A stretch of 64,000 nt of DNA from Cellulophaga algicola DSM 14237. Lineage in GTDB: Bacteria > Bacteroidota > Bacteroidia > Flavobacteriales > Flavobacteriaceae. A program made the position numbers and the translations under genes. Within the stretch, counting starts at the first letter, position 1, and every line of letters begins with the position of its first letter. Shown here one piece after another: positions 62,656 through 64,000 of the stretch. The stretch covers positions 2,728,001 through 2,792,000 of the forward strand of contig NC_014934.1 in the NCBI RefSeq assembly GCF_000186265.1. Direction: 5' to 3'. The notes under the pieces were generated by a model that was not told the DNA's origin, did not search any database, and was given only the letters and a program-made list of their open reading frames with translations.

Positions 62656-64000
62656 TTAGTTATTTGATTTGGTAATCAATTCAGACACTAATTTCCCCGA
62701 AATTAATGCTGGCGGAACTCCTGGTCCTGGAACGGTAAGCTGGCCGGTAAAAAATAAATTTTTCACTTTTTTGCTTTTGAGATTGGGTCTTAAAAATGCG
62801 GTTTGAGTTAATGTATTAGCTAAACCATAAGCATTCCCTTTATAAGAATTGTATTCTTCAATGAAGTCATTCACACAAAAGGACTCCTTAAATATAATAT
62901 TGTTTTTTATTTTTTGATTGGTTTTTTCTTCAAATCTTTCCATAATTAAATTAAAATATTCTTCTCTAACTTCTTCAGTATCTTTTAAATCTGGAGCAAT
63001 GGGAATTAAGAAAAACCCTGTTTCATTACCTTCGGGAGCCATACTTTTATCTGTCACTGACGGAAAATTGGCATAGAATAGTGGGTTTTTAGGCCATTTA
63101 GGTTCGTCATAAATTTCTTCAGCGTGCAATTCAAAGTCCGTATCAAAAAATAGGTTATGATGTTCTACGTTTTCTATTCGTTTATCAAAGCCAACATAAA
63201 ATAATAATGAGGATGGGGCAAATGTCTTTTTACTCCAGTAAGTTTCTGTAAACTGCCTGTCTTCTTTATTTAGTAAAGTTTCAGAATGGTGGTAGTCTGC
63301 ACCGCTAAGTACAAAATCTGCTAAATGTGTTTCTCCGTTGGCAATTATCCCAATTGCTTTTTTATCCGCAACAAGTATCTTAGAAGCAGGGCTATTGGTA
63401 TTTATTTTAACCCCCAATTCTTTAATCAGACTTTCCATGGCTAAGATAATTTCATACATGCCCCCTTTTGGGTGCCATGTTCCTAAACCAAAATCAGCAA
63501 AATTCATAAAGCTGTAAAATGAAGGTGTTTTACTTGGTTTTGCCCCTAAAAAAAGAACAGGAAACTCTAAGGTTGAGATTAATTTTTTGTTTTTGAATCT
63601 TTTTCGAACTTCAGAGCTTATCGTTTTAAAAAACTGATCAACTCTGGTTATGGTTTCAGGAGTAATTAATTCTAATGGGGATAGTCCTGGACGTAAAACA
63701 ATTTTATTAATGGCGATATCATAATTTTCCTGAGCTATGGCTATAAATTTTCTAAGTTGAATAGCACTACCTTTTTCTATTCGTTCAAATTCTTCACAAA
63801 TTTTATTCATGCAATCGCCAATCGTGATTACATCGTCGGAGAAAAATATTTTATAGGCAGGATTAAGTTTATCTAGCTGATAATAATCAGAAGTTTTCTT
63901 TCCGAATTCTGCAAAAAAATTATCAAATATATCTGGCATCCAATACCAGCTTGGTCCCATATCAAATGTGAATCCGTCTTTTTTTAGTTGGCGTGCACGC
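62656..64000 (-). CDS. crtI: Phytoene desaturase, 5' end beyond the window
   Basis: FAD-dependent enzyme converting phytoene to lycopene. The visible part has 448 residues; an ATG at 63960 is internal. Coding continues to the window edge, reading RARQLKKDGFTFDMGPSWYW at the left of the protein, which is the segment behind the dinucleotide-binding fold. The C-terminal FTGQLTVPGPGVPPALISGKLVSELI is the CrtI signature. It is the first of three crt genes in the operon. The true start is about 50 codons further left in the protein, outside the window. Confidence 0.93.
   Translation of the reverse strand, partial: RARQLKKDGFTFDMGPSWYWMPDIFDNFFAEFGKKTSDYYQLDKLNPAYKIFFSDDVITIGDCMNKICEEFERIEKGSAIQLRKFIAIAQENYDIAINKIVLRPGLSPLELITPETITRVDQFFKTISSEVRKRFKNKKLISTLEFPVLFLGAKPSKTPSFYSFMNFADFGLGTWHPKGGMYEIILAMESLIKELGVKINTNSPASKILVADKKAIGIIANGETHLADFVLSGADYHHSETLLNKEDRQFTETYWSKKTFAPSSLLFYVGFDKRIENVEHHNLFFDTDFELHAEEIYDEPKWPKNPLFYANFPSVTDKSMAPEGNETGFFLIPIAPDLKDTEEVREEYFNLIMERFEEKTNQKIKNNIIFKESFCVNDFIEEYNSYKGNAYGLANTLTQTAFLRPNLKSKKVKNLFFTGQLTVPGPGVPPALISGKLVSELITKSNN

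Overview
The window is a piece of a low-GC Bacteroidota chromosome, most likely from a marine, yellow-pigmented member of the Flavobacteriaceae. The reasons are a type IX secretion (T9SS) cargo protein with a PorP/SprF partner, TAnnTTTG-type -7 promoter boxes, few Shine-Dalgarno sequences, TonB-linked outer-membrane proteins, a DUF4295 gene behind rpmB-rpmG, and a crtI-crtB-crtZ carotenoid cluster. No rRNA, tRNA, CRISPR array, phage or conjugative module is visible. The only complete mobile element is one IS3-family insertion sequence.

Layout. 1-4964: surface-protein locus with a collagen-like protein carrying a 99-bp tandem repeat and a one-base frameshift, a T9SS type B cargo protein, and a PorP/SprF protein. 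5062-7445: idi, queD, manA and a small conserved gene. 7467-15227 (minus strand): lipoprotein, DUF819 transporter-like protein, HAD phosphatase, DUF5916 outer-membrane protein, the remnant of an alpha/beta hydrolase, and a class A penicillin-binding protein. 15342-21342: S1/P1 nuclease, AlkB with an AraC regulator, a small secreted protein, DUF885 peptidase, MOSC protein. 21402-24240: ECF sigma factor with a putative membrane anti-sigma factor, DoxX, and a membrane protein gene split by an in-frame amber codon. 24280-29857: htpG, a candidate small RNA, a TetR regulator with an ABC1 kinase, and a ketoacyl synthase III. 29868-31181: the IS element. 31216-42500: TonB-dependent-type receptor, CoA-binding protein, recR, an acyltransferase E2, a 3'-5' exonuclease run ending in cinA, the rpmB-rpmG-DUF4295 operon, and ftsY. 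42567-54523: amidase, rimO, the DUF2339/DUF3999 pair, serine hydrolase, two SurA-like isomerases and a MoxR ATPase. 54677-60205: two unrelated-type aconitases side by side. 60232-64000: two TlpA-like thioredoxins, one with a broken active site, and the zeaxanthin-type carotenoid genes running off the right edge.

How the genes fit together. Most of the window is core metabolism and envelope biogenesis. IPP isomerase at 5.1 kb and the crt genes at 61-64 kb belong to the same isoprenoid-to-carotenoid route, though they are not in one operon. The two PPIases fit outer-membrane protein folding, which the many beta-barrel and T9SS proteins here need. I found no clearly new multi-gene system. The most unusual signals are the frameshift inside the homogenised collagen repeat array, the amber-split membrane gene, the orphan transcript-like unit at 26.4-26.5 kb, the TlpA paralogue that lost its first active-site cysteine, and the A8 tract that decides which start codon can feed idi.
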